Source: Mercenaria mercenaria (Eukaryota > Mollusca > Bivalvia > Venerida > Veneridae). Taken from it: a stretch of 64,000 nt of DNA. Below the pieces are notes generated by a model, which saw only the letters and a list, made by a program, of their open reading frames with translations, was not told the DNA's origin and did no database searches. Each line of letters starts with the position of its first letter. Positions within the stretch are counted from its first letter, which is position 1. The stretch spans positions 79,679,001-79,743,000 of the forward strand of contig NC_069361.1 in the NCBI RefSeq assembly GCF_021730395.1, in the 5' to 3' direction. The translations under genes were made by a program, and so were the position numbers. Of this stretch, positions 21,905 through 34,722 are shown in pieces.

Positions 21905-24264
21905 CCCCGCCTCTGTCGCGTGCAAGCTGTCACATTCATGTTACGGTATGGCGGCGACAGTTTGTAGTAAATTGGTTCGAAGCTATTTACTGTTTACATT
22001 CACTTATCTGCTTTTGCGGTAATATGAATCGCGATGCTGTTGACAAGTCGATAAACATTTTTGTACATCTTTTCAGTATCGGCAACGTAAATGTTTGTAA
22101 AGGTATAAAATTTCTTTTGACCGTTTACTAACGTTTGTTTTGACTTAATTTTTATATGTCTTATCATTCTGTGTTCTGCGGTTCCGTCTGCTTCTGAGAG
22201 TAAGGCAAACAAAGCGTATGGAAGGTGTAATTAAATTGTATCAAGACATTTCAAAGTATTATAGATTTGATGTTATGGAATTTTATCAATGACGCAAAGA
22301 ATATTTATTTTAGGCCCTTGTCAAATACTGATAACGTTACGGAATGATCTATGGCCAATATCCATAATTGTTTAATATCGGAACAGAAGGTTTATTTGTT
22401 TATAATATTTTAGTTTAGATTTTTTGTGTAGGAAAACAGAACTGCTTGTTATAAAAGCACTTTCATTTCAGTTTCTTTTTATGCAGATATAAAATATATT
22501 TAACAGAGACATACACAAAATGTATTTTCTTTCGTAAGAGTTAAATAATCTTCATTTTAAGTCGTATTAAGTAAATATTTTTCGCTGCTATTAACAGATG
22601 CTGAATATTCATATCCAAAATTTGCCCAGCTTACTTTTGATTTGCCAGTAACTAAATCCACGAGCTTCAGTAGAACCGCGAGACCGGCGCGCGCCTAATT
22701 TGCATACAGCTGTATATTTTAACTTTAGAATATTTGATTTTATGTCCATCTAGTTAGCTTTGCTGTTGAAGATCTGACTCTTTGAGATTCCAAAGAACAA
22801 AAAAAAAACCTCTTGATTCCGCACGTTGCTCTGGAAACAAATGATGTATTTAATAACTTTCATTTTTTCTATGTTTTAATGAGCGTCGGTTCTTAATATA
22901 TGCAAATGAGACGATTTCTTCCGATTCACCAACTGATAAAGCGGAACATTTGATTAAGTAGTCATCGCACCCTAGCGACAAATGTCTTTCAGAAAAGCAG
23001 AGAAGAAAAACTTGTTATATGTACAAACAAGTTCTCTTCATTAACACCGAAGTGATTACTTCATTTTGCACGAGTACGTCATTCAAAAATAAAATAAATA
23101 ATGAACAGATTTGAATGAAATGATATATATTTTAATTATTGATAAGTACATGAATGAAATGTTATGCAGTGGGAACTTATAAAGTATTTAAGCAAATATT
23201 TACTTTGGAAATATTTTACCAAAAAAAAAAAAAATACCAATTTATGTTTTGTTTAATGAAAATAACTAAGCAAATTTAATAACATCGAAATTATATCTAA
23301 TGTAAGTTCCAAAAAGTACAAAGGTTATTTTAAAACGTATTGAAATAGATCTAAACGAATTAAAAACAAGTATTGCCCCTTCTCCGGATTTTGACAACAG
23401 TAGAAGTTCACCGAAAGAAACAGATCAGAAAATAGAACGATATTCCCTTTATTCTTAAACGTAGAATAAGATATAATGTATCGTGAATTAAGTTTTAAGT
23501 TCAGTCCCTCAAATTTATACTGTTTTTAGCAGAAAAATTCTCTCTCTCTCTTCTCCGTCCCATTCATCATCCACCCCCTAAAAAAAGAAGAAGGTGAAGA
23601 AAAAAAAAACACATAAAAATGTGATTTGAAATGAAGAAAAAATGCTAAGCCCACAGTGTGTTCGATTGATTTAATGACGTACAATATACATGTAACAAAA
23701 AAAAAAAAAAAAACTTAAAAAAAAGTCTGAAAAAACTTCTACACTTTGTCGATGTTAAATAAGTGCTGTTTTTTTTATTAATATTCAGATGTCGTGATGA
23801 GCGTTTAGGTCATTTGTAAAACTTCATTTTCTAGTGATATTTTAACGAGCAGGTAACTGTAATTTCCGCTCTGCAATGTTAAAACACAATGACTCTGGCT
23901 ATCCTGCTGCAGGAATGTTGGAATAACAAGACACAGTTATTGCACGATATTCTCGAGTAAGAAAATGCAGTAGAACATACATTCTCAGTCAACAGAGATT
24001 CGTAAAATCCCAAGACGTGGTAGAACCTCTGATATGCGAGAATGCAGAACATTTGACTGCAATTGTATATTAAAAAAAAAAACTAAATTCCTTTCATTTC
24101 ATTTAAAATACCACGTGACTTGCACGGTTGATAAATACATCTTCTAAAGACTTTGTGAGTATTTTTATTTTTTGAGATATCCCCCTAGTGATTTTATACT
24201 TATGCGTTTGATATATGTGAACATTAGATTACTTTCATGTTATCGCTTCATACTATACTGTACC
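21905..24264. other. Upstream region of insm1, no gene seen
   Basis: Unique AT-rich DNA. A GC-rich patch at 22670-22720 holds GGCGCGCGCCTAATTTGCATA next to CAGCTG, an octamer-like word beside an E-box. Homopolymer A tracts occur at 23220, 23698 and 24073. A regulatory role is only inferred. Confidence 0.4.
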
Positions 24265-25760
24265 ATTATTGCAGTGGTCAGTTGTGCAGTAGTTCAGTGG
24301 ATGGTCATTGGTCAGTATCAGCTGTAGACGAATAGTGGAGTGTTGAAACGTAAATTTCACACAAACGAATTCTTCACATGTGTGAAGAGTTCGTGCGAAT
24401 TCCCCAGATACGGCCGAAATATCACAAATCAGAAATGTGACATATATACGTTTTTGATTTAAGAGGGGTACAGATTTTAAAAATTTGGGACATATTCGTA
24501 TGATTTTTGTGAAATATTCGCACGAACTCTTCACACATGTGAGGAATTCGTACCTTGACAGTTCATTTCGTGGTTTTGCGCGCGGCACCTTGTCTCGTCG
24601 TGGTGATCATTTATACCAGGCTGTTTTAAAATCTTTTAATCGAAGAGGACGCTGGATACCATACAAAGTATTACCTGACCTTTCAACTTATGGCCTGAGT
24701 GTATTATGTCCTTATGTTGTTTTGTTTTGGCAGGTGAAATATATACGTTTTTGCTTTAATAGGGGTACAGATGCGAAACGTTAATTTCGCAAACTTGTGA
24801 CATTTTCGTACGATTTTTGTGAAATATTCGCACGAATTATTCACACATGTGAGGGATTCACACGAATTCCCCACACGTGGAAAGAATTCGTTTCTGTGAA
24901 ATTAACGGTTCAACAGTGGACAGTATTGCAGAGGTCAGTATTGCGTAGTATATGAATAGTGTTCAGTAGTGCGTTGGTCAGTTTTGGGTTGTATATGAAC
25001 AGTGGTCAGTACTGCAATTGTAGATAATGGTCAGTACTGCAGAGGTCATTTAGGCGTTGAGTATATATGGATAATGGTCAGTACTGCAATGGTCAGCATT
25101 GCGTTTTCAATATTGCGATTGTAAATGAATAGGTTCAGTATTGCATTATATATGTGTCGTGGCCAGTAATGCCATTGTAGATAAACAATGGTCAGGACTG
25201 CAGTGGTCCGTATCATCGTTTCGTACTATCAGTATTGAAGTGGTCAGTATTACGTTGTATATGGGTAGTGGTCAGAACTACGTTGTATATGAATCGCCGT
25301 CAGTATTGCGATGGTCAGTATTGCATTGTATATGGATAGCGGTCAGTGCTGCAAATATAGATCAATAGAGGTCAGTATTTCAGAGTTCAGTATTGCGTTG
25401 TGTATGAAAACTGGTGGGTACTGGTGGGTACAATTTTCAGTAGTATTGTGTTGTGTGTGGATAGCGGTCTATATTGTACTGATAAGTATTGCGTTATATA
25501 TGGCTGGTGGTCAGTATCGCGACTGTAAATGAAAAGTGTCCCACATTGCAGTGGTTAGTATTGCATTGTATTTGGATGGTGGACAATACGATCAGTATGG
25601 CGATCTTAAATTAATGATACGATTAGTACAGCGATTGTAAATAAAAGTGGACAGAACAAGGAATTTAAATGAAAATGAATCAGTACTGTGGTTGAAAATG
25701 GTGCGGTCAGCATTGCAGTCGTCAAGGAGGAATATTGGTCAGAACTACGATCGTTTTTAA
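24265..25760. repeat. Degenerate 28-bp minisatellite, split by an insertion
   Basis: Units near GTGGTCAGTATTGCGTTGTATATGAATA recur at 24265-24340 and 24916-25760. Variation is high, and some units are replaced by GTAAATGAA or GTAGATAAA variants. The two parts are separated by the fold-back element at 24341-24915. Short open frames here come from the repeat. Confidence 0.85.
24341..24915. mobile_element. Fold-back DNA element inserted in the 28-bp array
   Basis: The ends are inverted repeats of about 30 bp: TGTTGAAACGTAAATTTCAC on the left and GTGAAATTAACGGTTCAACA on the right. AGTGGA flanks both sides and may be the target duplication. Inside, a ~110-bp segment is present twice in direct order (about 24448-24551 and 24738-24852; ATACGTTTTTG, GGGGTACAGAT, GTGAAATATTCGCACGAA). 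Palindromes around TTCACACATGTGA also occur. No coding capacity; non-autonomous. Confidence 0.8.
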
Positions 25761-26867
25761 TAAATAGTGGCCCGAAATGTCACTTATCCTAACTGTTGTA
25801 AGTGCCGTAAAGCAAGTATTGCGATCATAGATATTTCTTTTTGGTTTAGCCTTATCGATCTCTTCGTTAGTTTTTAATCATTATCGGGATAGGATCACGA
25901 TACGTTTTTAAATTATCTTTAAACAAAACACGAGTACATCAAATTATAGAAACACGTCAAATTAAACTTGAGCTCATTTTTCAAAAAAAGTGATAAATTG
26001 ATAGATAAGCTGGAAGTTTGGATTAGCAAATGGTTCTTGTATTAAGCGAAAAATCCCTGACAGAAAATTTCAATTTGAAAGACAGGTGAATAGTGCCAAA
26101 ACCAGTCCACATGATCCATACTCAGTCGTGCTGCAGGCGTCATGGTGCATCTTCTGCTAAAATGAGATTGCGGCACTAAAAAAAGGGAAAGTGACGTTAT
26201 ATAGTTGTCTGTCTCCTAAAATAACCGACAGGTGAAAGGTGCCAAGCACAGTAGTTACGTTCCGTTACACTTGTGCCTAAAGTAGCGGTATGTATAAAAT
26301 ATGAGCACTGTTGGCATGTGCACACATCAGTGATTTCCTGGTGTCATTTGAGAGAATTTGATCAGTGCATTCCGTTGAGCGATGTGCTTCTGAAACATTA
26401 GTTTTGCGTGACTATATATTTTTTGCATGATAAAACGCTAAATTTAGATATTCTGTTCGTCACGCATCTGGTGTTTTGTTGTGTTCAATAATTAATGATT
26501 TTCTAAATGGTGCATACTATAGCCGTCATGAATAGACAACATGCAACACTCTTACTTTCCCCCATTTGATTTAAAGCTTCGCTTTCATAGGCTGAATGAC
26601 GATTGTTCAATGTACTGTACTGTTGGATATGTATTTCGTACTTTTTTTCTATATATATTCTTCTAGAAAGCTGATTTCGTATATAATCATTTCATTTTTT
26701 TTGAGCCTTCGGCAGCATCTGTTCAGTTCAGTTTGTAAAAATAATGTTCGGAACAAGGGTAACACCCCACATCATCCCTCCCTCTCCCCCACCTCGGAAA
26801 AAAAGAGAAATTACTGGTGTGTGTATGGGGGGGGGGTATATACATTAGTTGAAATTTGACAGTTGAC
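25761..26867. other. Intergenic DNA, no gene seen
   Basis: No coding or RNA feature is recognised. A G9 run lies at 26828-26836. Confidence 0.5.
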
Positions 26868-26992
26868 AAATAGTAGTTAGATCTGGGATGCTGCATTCGG
26901 CTCGAGTGGATCTTGCCAGGTCGTATAGCGTGCAATCCGACCTCGCAAAATCCACTCGAGCCGAGTACAAAATCCCAGACCTAGCTACTGTT
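26868..26992. mobile_element. Short hairpin MITE
   Basis: Arms of about 50 bp, containing GGCTCGAGTGGAT and ATCCACTCGAGCC, surround a loop of about 15 bp (TATAGCGTGCAATC). The outer ends TAGTTAGATCTGGGAT and ATCCCAGACCTAGCTA also pair. A related, shorter copy is at 60890-60975. Confidence 0.8.
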
Positions 26993-27075
26993 ATAATGAT
27001 CCTTTTATTATAAACCTTCACGTTTTTGTTTGTTGTTTTGTTATCGCACGAAATAATGTTAAAATAGAAGTGAGT

Positions 27076-27370
27076 GTGTTATTGTTGTTGTTGTTGTTGA
27101 GTTTATTTATACTCGCCGCCGGGAGTCCCATATGGGCGAGCATATCTGCGCCTTCGTCGCTGATCGTAGAGTCGCAACGGGCGTCTTTTCATGCCGTCTC
27201 TCGTAGTCCTGTTGGAGTACGAGGAGGCACCGCCCTTCCTAAGGTCACTGCTCTCGCATTGGTTGTGACTCCATCAGCTGACCTCATTATAGTTATGAAG
27301 ACTTCCAGTGGAGCCGCATGCCTTCTCCGCGACGTGCACGCTGCGAGAGCAAGAGAGAAGAAACTGAGTG
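27076..27370 (-). mobile_element. CpG-rich block ending in (AAC)n, probable retroelement piece
   Basis: On the minus strand a GC- and CpG-rich segment ends GGCGGCGAGTATAAATAAAC, then TCAACAACAACAACAACAA. A microsatellite tail of this kind is typical of a SINE or non-LTR element 3' end. One minus-strand frame stays readable for about 90 codons with a single stop, but no domain is recognised. It could instead be a decayed exon. Confidence 0.35.
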
Positions 27371-28904
27371 TAGTTTTTTGTGCGCTTTTTATAGAACTGT
27401 GTCCAGTCATGCATATCTGACAACATACAATACAGAAGGTACAATACGGATTTTTTTCTGCCTGTTCATAATTCATTGTGAAATACAAGCAGTATTTTTT
27501 TGACAGAATTTATATAGCTATATAATAAAAAGTAAATGGTATAATACAGCAGTGTAAATCTGGAGCCATATCCCTTTAACTGTGTAATAAATTTCAGGTA
27601 GAAATGTTTTATCAACTGAAATTGTGCATTAGTTTACATTTCTTGAAAGAGTTCCCATTTCTTACGAAACTATAGGGTTAAGAATACATGGCAAGTAAAA
27701 TATTAATAGACAGTGAAAAGAAACAATCCGCATCAGGGCAAACTTTTTAGCTCTAATTGCACGGGATTCACTATTTAGACAATATGAAGAAAAAGGATCT
27801 GCAAGGTTGTTCTATGTTCATTAAATTATATGAAAATATAGTTTCTCATAATCATTAATTTTAAGAAAACTAAAGAATGCGTATGTGAGTCCCTTTAAAT
27901 AGAATCGGCATCCTGAGAAAATATCTGCGAGTAAATTTGAGTGACTTTTACTTATGATCGAATGTAGACAGAAAATGAACAATTATACGGAATTTCCATA
28001 TTAGGACAGTAATGATAAAAATAGTCCGAAATGATTCCATAAAGTGTCTGGGCGCTTGTCTACTCTGCATTGGAATTGAGTCACTACAGACGCTTGCATC
28101 TGGCGGTGAAATCAGACAAAATGAAACAAAAACAAAAGATAGAATCACAGTGGATTTTCAACGCTTTAGTCAGTTTTGGCGCTTTGTTTCGCGATTTCTA
28201 TTGTTTTCAACGAAATGCGTTTGCTCGGCACTACAAAACAGAAGATCGTTCATTTTGAAAGGCGCCTGCAAAATTATCCGTTATTTTTTTTTCCAAAGGC
28301 GCGCACGGCAGATGGCTACTTTGCGAAATGCTTTTCGTCTGCATGGAACGCTGAACGTGCAATATGGCGGGTAGGATTTTCAGTTATTAATATTTAAATT
28401 TACGGCAAGATAATTTCCAATTTTCTGTTAAAATTTGTGAAACCCTTTAATTGTGGCCTTATTTTAGCAGTTCAATGCTATCTTATTCTCACTGCGTTTA
28501 AAATTCATCCACATGGAAAGACGAAAAACTATATTCTAATTAAAATGGTTATAATTGTAATGAAATCTGCGCCAGGGTTTCCAAAAAAAAACTTTATCAC
28601 TGTCAGCGGTGCTGCTTCAAATGCAAATCTGCGTTATATTGAGAAACAAAAAAAGCCAAAATTTTATAGAAAGCCACATTATAGTCTAGTTGATATGCAA
28701 ATGATTGTCTTTTAGAATCACACTGATGTAATACTTGTCTGGCTGCTCGTTGACAGTGTAAGGAAAACACTCAAATGGATCACAATTAACGCATTCAACT
28801 ATTTCTTCTTATTTGTCTGGCAGTTACATAATAAATAAATAAATAAATAAATAAATATTGCAGAACTGTACTGCCACAATGAGGTAACCATCATTTTGTT
28901 TTGT
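27371..28904. other. Intergenic DNA, no gene seen
   Basis: Several overlapping short frames at 27.9-28.7 kb have no domain or splice context. An (AAAT)n microsatellite occupies 28828-28857. Confidence 0.5.
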
Positions 28905-30800
28905 TGAAATTGTGTTTCTGTTGCATGGAAGGGAAGAAATCGGTATTTTCTATTGTAAGCAAGGAAGGTAAGAAACCTTTACGAGTTGTTTTTGCAAGTA
29001 AAAGAGAAAATGAGAATAAGTTTTTTTGTTTGCAAGGAAGGGTAGAAATCTTTATGGTGTCTTTTTTTTGCAGGGATGGAAATGATTCGTTTTGTTTGAT
29101 TGAAAAGGAAGAAGAGAACTCAGTATTATGTTTTTGCCTTGGAGGGAAGAAATATGTCTATTGTTTTGGCAAGGAGTAGAAGAAATATGTATGTTGTTTT
29201 TGCAAGGAAGAGATAAGTGGAATCTCACACACATGCATGGAAGGTAAGAAACAGGTAAATCGTGAGAAGTCGTTGCTTTTGAAGAAAAGAGAGACAGGTC
29301 TGTGGTTTTTGTATGTCTTTGCTATTTTGGCAGAGAATGAAATAATCGGTTTTAAATATTGGTTTTGCAAAAGATTAAAAAATGTTTGTGTTGTTTCGTA
29401 AGCAATTAAGAAATCAGTATGTTGTTTTTGTTTTTTTTTTTCAAGAAAGGAAAGAAATCTGTTTATTGTTTCTGCATGGAAGAGAAGAAATAGGGCTTTT
29501 TGTAAGGAAGGGAAGAAATCGGTTTATTGTTTCTGCACGGAAGGGAAGAAATCGGTTTATTTTTTTTTGTAAGGAAAGGAAGAAATCGCTTAATTGTTTC
29601 TGCAAGGAAGGGAAGAAATCGATTTATTGTTTCTGCAAGAAAGGAACCGGTTTTTGTAAGGAAGGGAAGAATTTTGTTTTTGTAAGAAAGAGAATAAATC
29701 GGTTCATTGTTTTTGTAAGGAAGGGAAGAAATCGGTTTATTGTTTTTGTAAGGAAGGGAAGAAATAGATTTATTGTTTTTGCAAGGAAGGGAAGAAATCG
29801 GTTTATAGTTTTTTATAAGGAAGGGAAGAAATCGGTTTATTGTTTTTGTAAGGATGGGAAGAAATCGGTTTATCGTTTTTGTAAGGAGGGAAAGAAATCG
29901 GTTTATTGTTTATGCAAGGAAGGGAAGAAACCGGTTTCTTGTTTCTGCAAGGAAGGGAAGAAATCGGTTTTTGTAAGGAGGGAAGAAATCGGTTTATTCT
30001 TTCTGCAAGGAAGGGAAGAAATCAGTTTATTGTTTCTGCACGGAAGGGAAGAAATCGGTATGTTGTTTCTGCAAGGAGGGGAAGAAATCTGTTAATTGTT
30101 TTTGCACGAAAGAGAAGAAATCGGTTTATTGATTTTGTAAGGAAGGGAAAAATCGGTTTATTGTTTCTGCAAGGAAGGAAATAGATCGGTTTATTGTTTC
30201 TGCAAGGAAGGAAAGAGATCGGTTTATTGTTACTGCACGGAAGGGAAGAAATCGGTTTATTGTTTCTGCAAGGAAGGAAAGAGATCGGTTTATTGTTTCT
30301 GCAAGGAAGGAAAGAGATCAGTTTATTGTTTCTGCAAGGAAGGGAAGAAATCAGTTTATTGTTACTGCACGGAAGGGAAGAAATCGGTTTATTGTTTCTG
30401 CAAGGCAGGAAAGAGATCGGTTTATTGTTTCTGCAAGGAAGGGAAGAGATCGGTTTATTGTTTCTGCAAGGAAGGGAAGAGATCGGTTTATTGTTTCTGC
30501 AAGGAAGGGAAGAGATCGGTTTATTGTTTCTGCAAGGAAGGAAAGAGATCGGTTTATTGTTTCTGCAAGGAAGGGAAGAAATCGGTTTATTGTTTCTGCA
30601 AGGAAGGAAAGAGATCGGTTTATTGCTTTTTGTAAGGAAGGGAAAATCGGTTTATTGTTTCTGCAAGGAAGGAAGGAATCGGTTTGCTGTATTTGAAAGG
30701 GAAGGAATTAGTATGTTGTTTTACTAGGTATAAAAATCGGTTTACTGCTTTCCAAAGAAGGAAAGAAATTGGATTGTTGTTTTTTGCAAGGAAGTATTCT
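28905..30800 (+). repeat. 33-bp minisatellite array with open frames
   Basis: About 55 copies of a 33-bp unit (GGTTTATTGTTTCTGCAAGG then AAGGGAAGAAATC). Because 33 is a multiple of three and the unit has no stop in any plus-strand frame, open frames of 237 and 177 codons arise at 29382-30095 and 30194-30727. Depending on frame they read as repeats of GLLFLQGREEI, VYCFCKEGKKS or FIVSARKGRNR. The frame changes at each indel, and no promoter, signal or composition supports a protein. Copies left of 29.4 kb are very degenerate, while 30.2-30.6 kb is almost homogeneous. Confidence 0.95.
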
Positions 30801-30822
30801 TCTTACATTGTTTTGGCAAAGT

Positions 30823-30914
30823 CTCTCATGAACAGAGTCAATCAAACCGAGTCTGCTATTATTCTTCTTGGTTGCATTCTTTGCTTCCAAAGGATCTTTT
30901 TACAGATTTTATTA
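30823..30914. repeat. Direct duplicate, copy 1
   Basis: About 92 bp (CTCTCATGAACAGAGTCAAT ... TTTTACAGATTTTA) shared with 31096-31186 at roughly 93% identity by eye. It directly follows the 33-bp array. Possibly a fragment of an interspersed element. Confidence 0.85.
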
Positions 30915-31095
30915 ACTATCACAACAGCAATCTTTAAGTGCCGTGTGGCGGTTGTAAAATGTCTCCCCGTACTTGGATTCAGTGTTGTTATATTTTCTGG
31001 TCCTTTGGGATCATGGAGTCCATTCAATAAATGTGTAATAGAGTTCCGCTTAAGCCGGTGCTAGGGGGCGTGAGAGGTGTTGCACTTTTCATTAC

Positions 31096-31186
31096 CTCTC
31101 ATGAACAGACTCAATCAAACCGAGTCTGCTATTATTCTTTTGGTTGCATTCTTTGCTTCCAAAGGATCTTTCTACAGATTTTACTA
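31096..31186. repeat. Direct duplicate, copy 2
   Basis: Second copy of the ~92-bp segment, with AACCGAGTCTGCTATTATTC in common. The intervening 180 bp is not duplicated, so the pair could be ends of one element or two independent insertions. Confidence 0.85.
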
Positions 31187-34100
31187 GATATAAAACTTGT
31201 GTTAAGATACTATCTTTTCACTTTTTTCATTGTTGATGGACACCGTTGTGTTGTCTTAGGGACAGGTGTAGAAATGATAGTTAGGCTAAGGAAGTTGTTT
31301 CGAAATTTGGTGTAAGCAAAGCAAGGCATTATATATACTTTGTCTGCAGGGACCAGACTGAACATCTGGTATGGGAAAATCTGTACGCCATTTACTTTGC
31401 AAGACAGAGAGAGAAAATTTATAGATAAAACCTTACGTAGTTTGATGGAAGGCTACAGTTAAAATAATTTCATTCCAATATTTGAAAGCTACAACAGGAC
31501 GAAATTACTGTAAATTCTGTCTTCCTTTATGAGCAACAGACACCTGGGCACTTAAACAATATATTACACAGATAAAAGAAATGAACTGAACAAAAAGCAA
31601 TATACTGGCATGTTTTGTAGGTGAAATGTTACTGTAACTAGGGCCAGTCACCTTAATGCTCCGGTTATTCCGGGTGTCATTATTCGAAACAGTTCGTTAA
31701 TTTTCACAGATCTGAGTTAACATTACTAATTTAGTTTATAGATTTTACTTGGCATTTTATATGAAAATGTATGAAAGTTCCCGCACATTTTCGAAAAAAA
31801 TAAATCATAAAACCACATGCAGCAATCTATCACGCGTATCCAAACGCATGTGCTATTCCCGCCCATTGCGGGGTCCAAATTTAGGACCGTTAATTTATTT
31901 TCCGTTATGATTGACCATAATAAGGCGCAGGTGCGTTTTTCAGACCCATTTTTCACACCAGTGGGCCTTTTTTCCGCGCATCTTGTCACCGCTGTTAGCC
32001 GGTAAAGCCCTTTCTGTAACTACATGAATATAATTAGCTAAAGGCTAACGGCTGGGGTTACAGAAGGTACCCATTATCTCATTTACTAGTGTGTCATGTG
32101 ATTTGATAATTTAGTCCTGGCTTTTTCAGAAACCCCACATAATATCATCAACGACAATTTTGTAATAGAGCGACCGTGTTAAAGGCCGAGTAGGTCATCC
32201 ATTTGTAACATTCAGGCGACGTTTTTTTGTATTTAAAAGCACACTTGATAGAGCCCTTCTACAGTATTTTGAGGCTGATATAATGGGTAACACAACATGT
32301 AATAGAGGTGTCACATTTGTAAACTGATCATGACATAATTAATTTGTAATAAAAAAACTTTGGCATGTATTCTCAGTCTAAATTTATTGCCAGATTTCTT
32401 TTTTTTTTTTCAGAGAAAGAAACTTCTATCAAAGTGGACTGCCAGTTTTCAGTAATAAGCATCTTTGCCTATTCTTTGTGTTCCCAGAATCAATGGCAGT
32501 TATTACGCATTGAAATGCGTGTTGAGATGACTGTGCTAAAACAGACGGGCATAATTGCATCAGTAACTGTTATGTTTTACGTATTCGAATCGACGAATAG
32601 TATGTAATAGCGAGCGAAATATTCATATAATTAGGTGAAACGGAGAGAAGATAAGATAAGGATTAAAGGAACAACGAAAGAAAGAAAATAAAAAAAAAAT
32701 AATGTGAAAGTAAGTAGTTCCGAATGTCTTTCAACGCAATATCGGTGATTTCATTTCTGTCAAGTGCCCATGGTTTTCTTGCATACGATTCGTCTCTGCT
32801 TTACATCCCAACTCCCTCTTCTCTATCTCATTTTTTCCACCTTTTTGAATACAGTTAGGCTTTAAAAACAAAGTCAGATTTGTAGGCAGTTAACCATTGA
32901 AAAACTGCAAATACAGATAAAAAAAGAGCATAAAGTTAAAAATCATATATAATACAGAAGTGAAACATTTAGTACCTTCTCACCGTCAACGAAGTGGACA
33001 AGGTGGTATTGTATTCGTCTCATGGCCATGTGTCGTCAACAGTTATCCACAGATGTCCTTAAAATCTTTTTTAAAGGACCTACCTCTTCGGCATCAAGAT
33101 TTATGTGAAGGGCGATTTCATACCAATTTTTGTCACAAAAACAACTTGAAAAGTAATAAATTAGGCTATTCACGTTTAGTCTTGTAAAGCACCGATGTTT
33201 TGAGTGTCCATTGGATTATGGGGTCTGGGGCTAAATAGGGAGCACAAAGGGCTCCCACCTCTTTTTGTTGTGGTGTCAAAAAGCCCGATAAAGGACAGAA
33301 TAAATATGTAAATGTTGCTAGTTACCATATAAATCTTTTTTAAGAGAGTCCATGTTGGTTTCTTTCTAGGTGAATTTAAATAAGACACCATTGTTGTAAA
33401 CGTCTGTACTGGAATAGAAATATCTTCTTAAAATGTGTGAAGGCACATTCGCTTTAAAATAAAAAAAACAACTCTGTCTTGTATTATTCATTATAAATAT
33501 ATATATTGTAGTGGAGAACCCGTTTCTTTTATTATTCATTTTACACACATGTATTTGAACAGAAAATCTGTTTATCCAGCATCAAAAGAAAGTTTAAAAA
33601 ATCATTTGTTTATTTAGGTGGTGGCATTAATTTATCATGGCTAAGCATAATATACATGAATAATTTGTATTAATTATAATAAGCCTTTATAACCATATTG
33701 AATTTGATTGAAACTCTGCTCCAGAATCGGTAACAGAAACGTGTTTCATGCTGAGGAAAACGCCGTAAGTGTTCTTTATTTTCACCCTGATCAAGTTGTG
33801 CTTCGATATCAATAGCAGAACAGACAGAAATGCAGGTAAAAAGTGTGGTAATACATCTGAGAATTGCAGGTAAAAAGGTGTGGTAATACATGTGCACATT
33901 TGTAAAATCAACCAGCTATGAGATTTATTTGAAAACTGGACACTATGAAAAAAGATAAAGAATCGGAAAACATTTTATTCTGACGAAGAGAGGGTTGGAT
34001 TTTATTATTTTTTGTTTATAAAACGGTGATCATCTCACATGATTTTTCGGTATCTTACACACGCGAAAGTCGGTCGGTTCAAATAACAGTTTTGCAAATA

Positions 34101-34511
34101 AGTTCCTTATTTCTTGAAAAATTTGAATCACATAAAAAGCATATTGTCTCCAAATAAAAACTTCTTTTCGTATAAAGAGACATTGAAAGAAGCGAAAAAG
34201 GATTGAATTCAGAGAGTTGTATTTAATGAAGTGTTGCTTTTTTATATAAAAGTAAACACCCAATTTTGTTTTTCTTTCATGAGTAGCCTTATAGTTCTTT
34301 ATGGGAATATAATTAAGTCTCTGAAAATATATTATTTTAGAAATTTCAGTGAGTGGATTTATATGAAGTAAAGCTGTATTTAGTGGTGTTAAACCTTAAA
34401 CACTTCGATGAAATCCAAACAAAAAATTTGCCCGTGTAAAACATAAAGATCATATTTTTTAATTTAGAAAAGATAGCTAGCATTAAGCAATTTTGGCTTA
34501 GAACAATATAT
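31187..34511. other. Intergenic DNA, no gene seen
   Basis: No convincing coding sequence. A small tandem duplication (TGCAGGTAAAAAGTGTGGTA type) is at 33831-33856 and 33865-33891. A partial inverted repeat built on GTTAGCCGGTAAAGCCC and GGCTAACGGCTGGGG is at 31993-32068. Confidence 0.5.
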
Positions 34512-34722
34512 AGAGCCACACCATGAGAAAACCACCATAGTGTATTTGCGACCAGCATGGATCCAGACCAGCCTGAGCATGCATGCTGTTCGCTAACGGT
34601 TTCTCTAATTGCAATAGGCTTTGAAAGCGAACAGCATGGATCCTGACCAGACTGTGCGCAGGCTGGTCTGGATCCATGCTGGTCGCAAATGCACTATGTT
34701 GGTTTTCTCATGGTGCGGCTCA
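34512..34722. mobile_element. Palindromic MITE, family A, copy 3
   Basis: Same fold-back element as copy 2, with a ~20-bp internal loss in both GCGCATCCGCGCAG-type sub-hairpins. The ends AGAGCCACACCATGAGAAAA and TTTTCTCATGGTGCGGCTCA pair imperfectly. Confidence 0.9.

Noticed and set aside
27948-28715. Cluster of overlapping frames around 28 kb
   Set aside because: Frames overlap on both strands, with no domain, splice logic or repeat family.
29382-30727. Open frames of 237 and 177 codons that could be taken for repeat proteins
   Set aside because: They follow the 33-bp minisatellite, switch frame at indels and have no start, splice or composition support.
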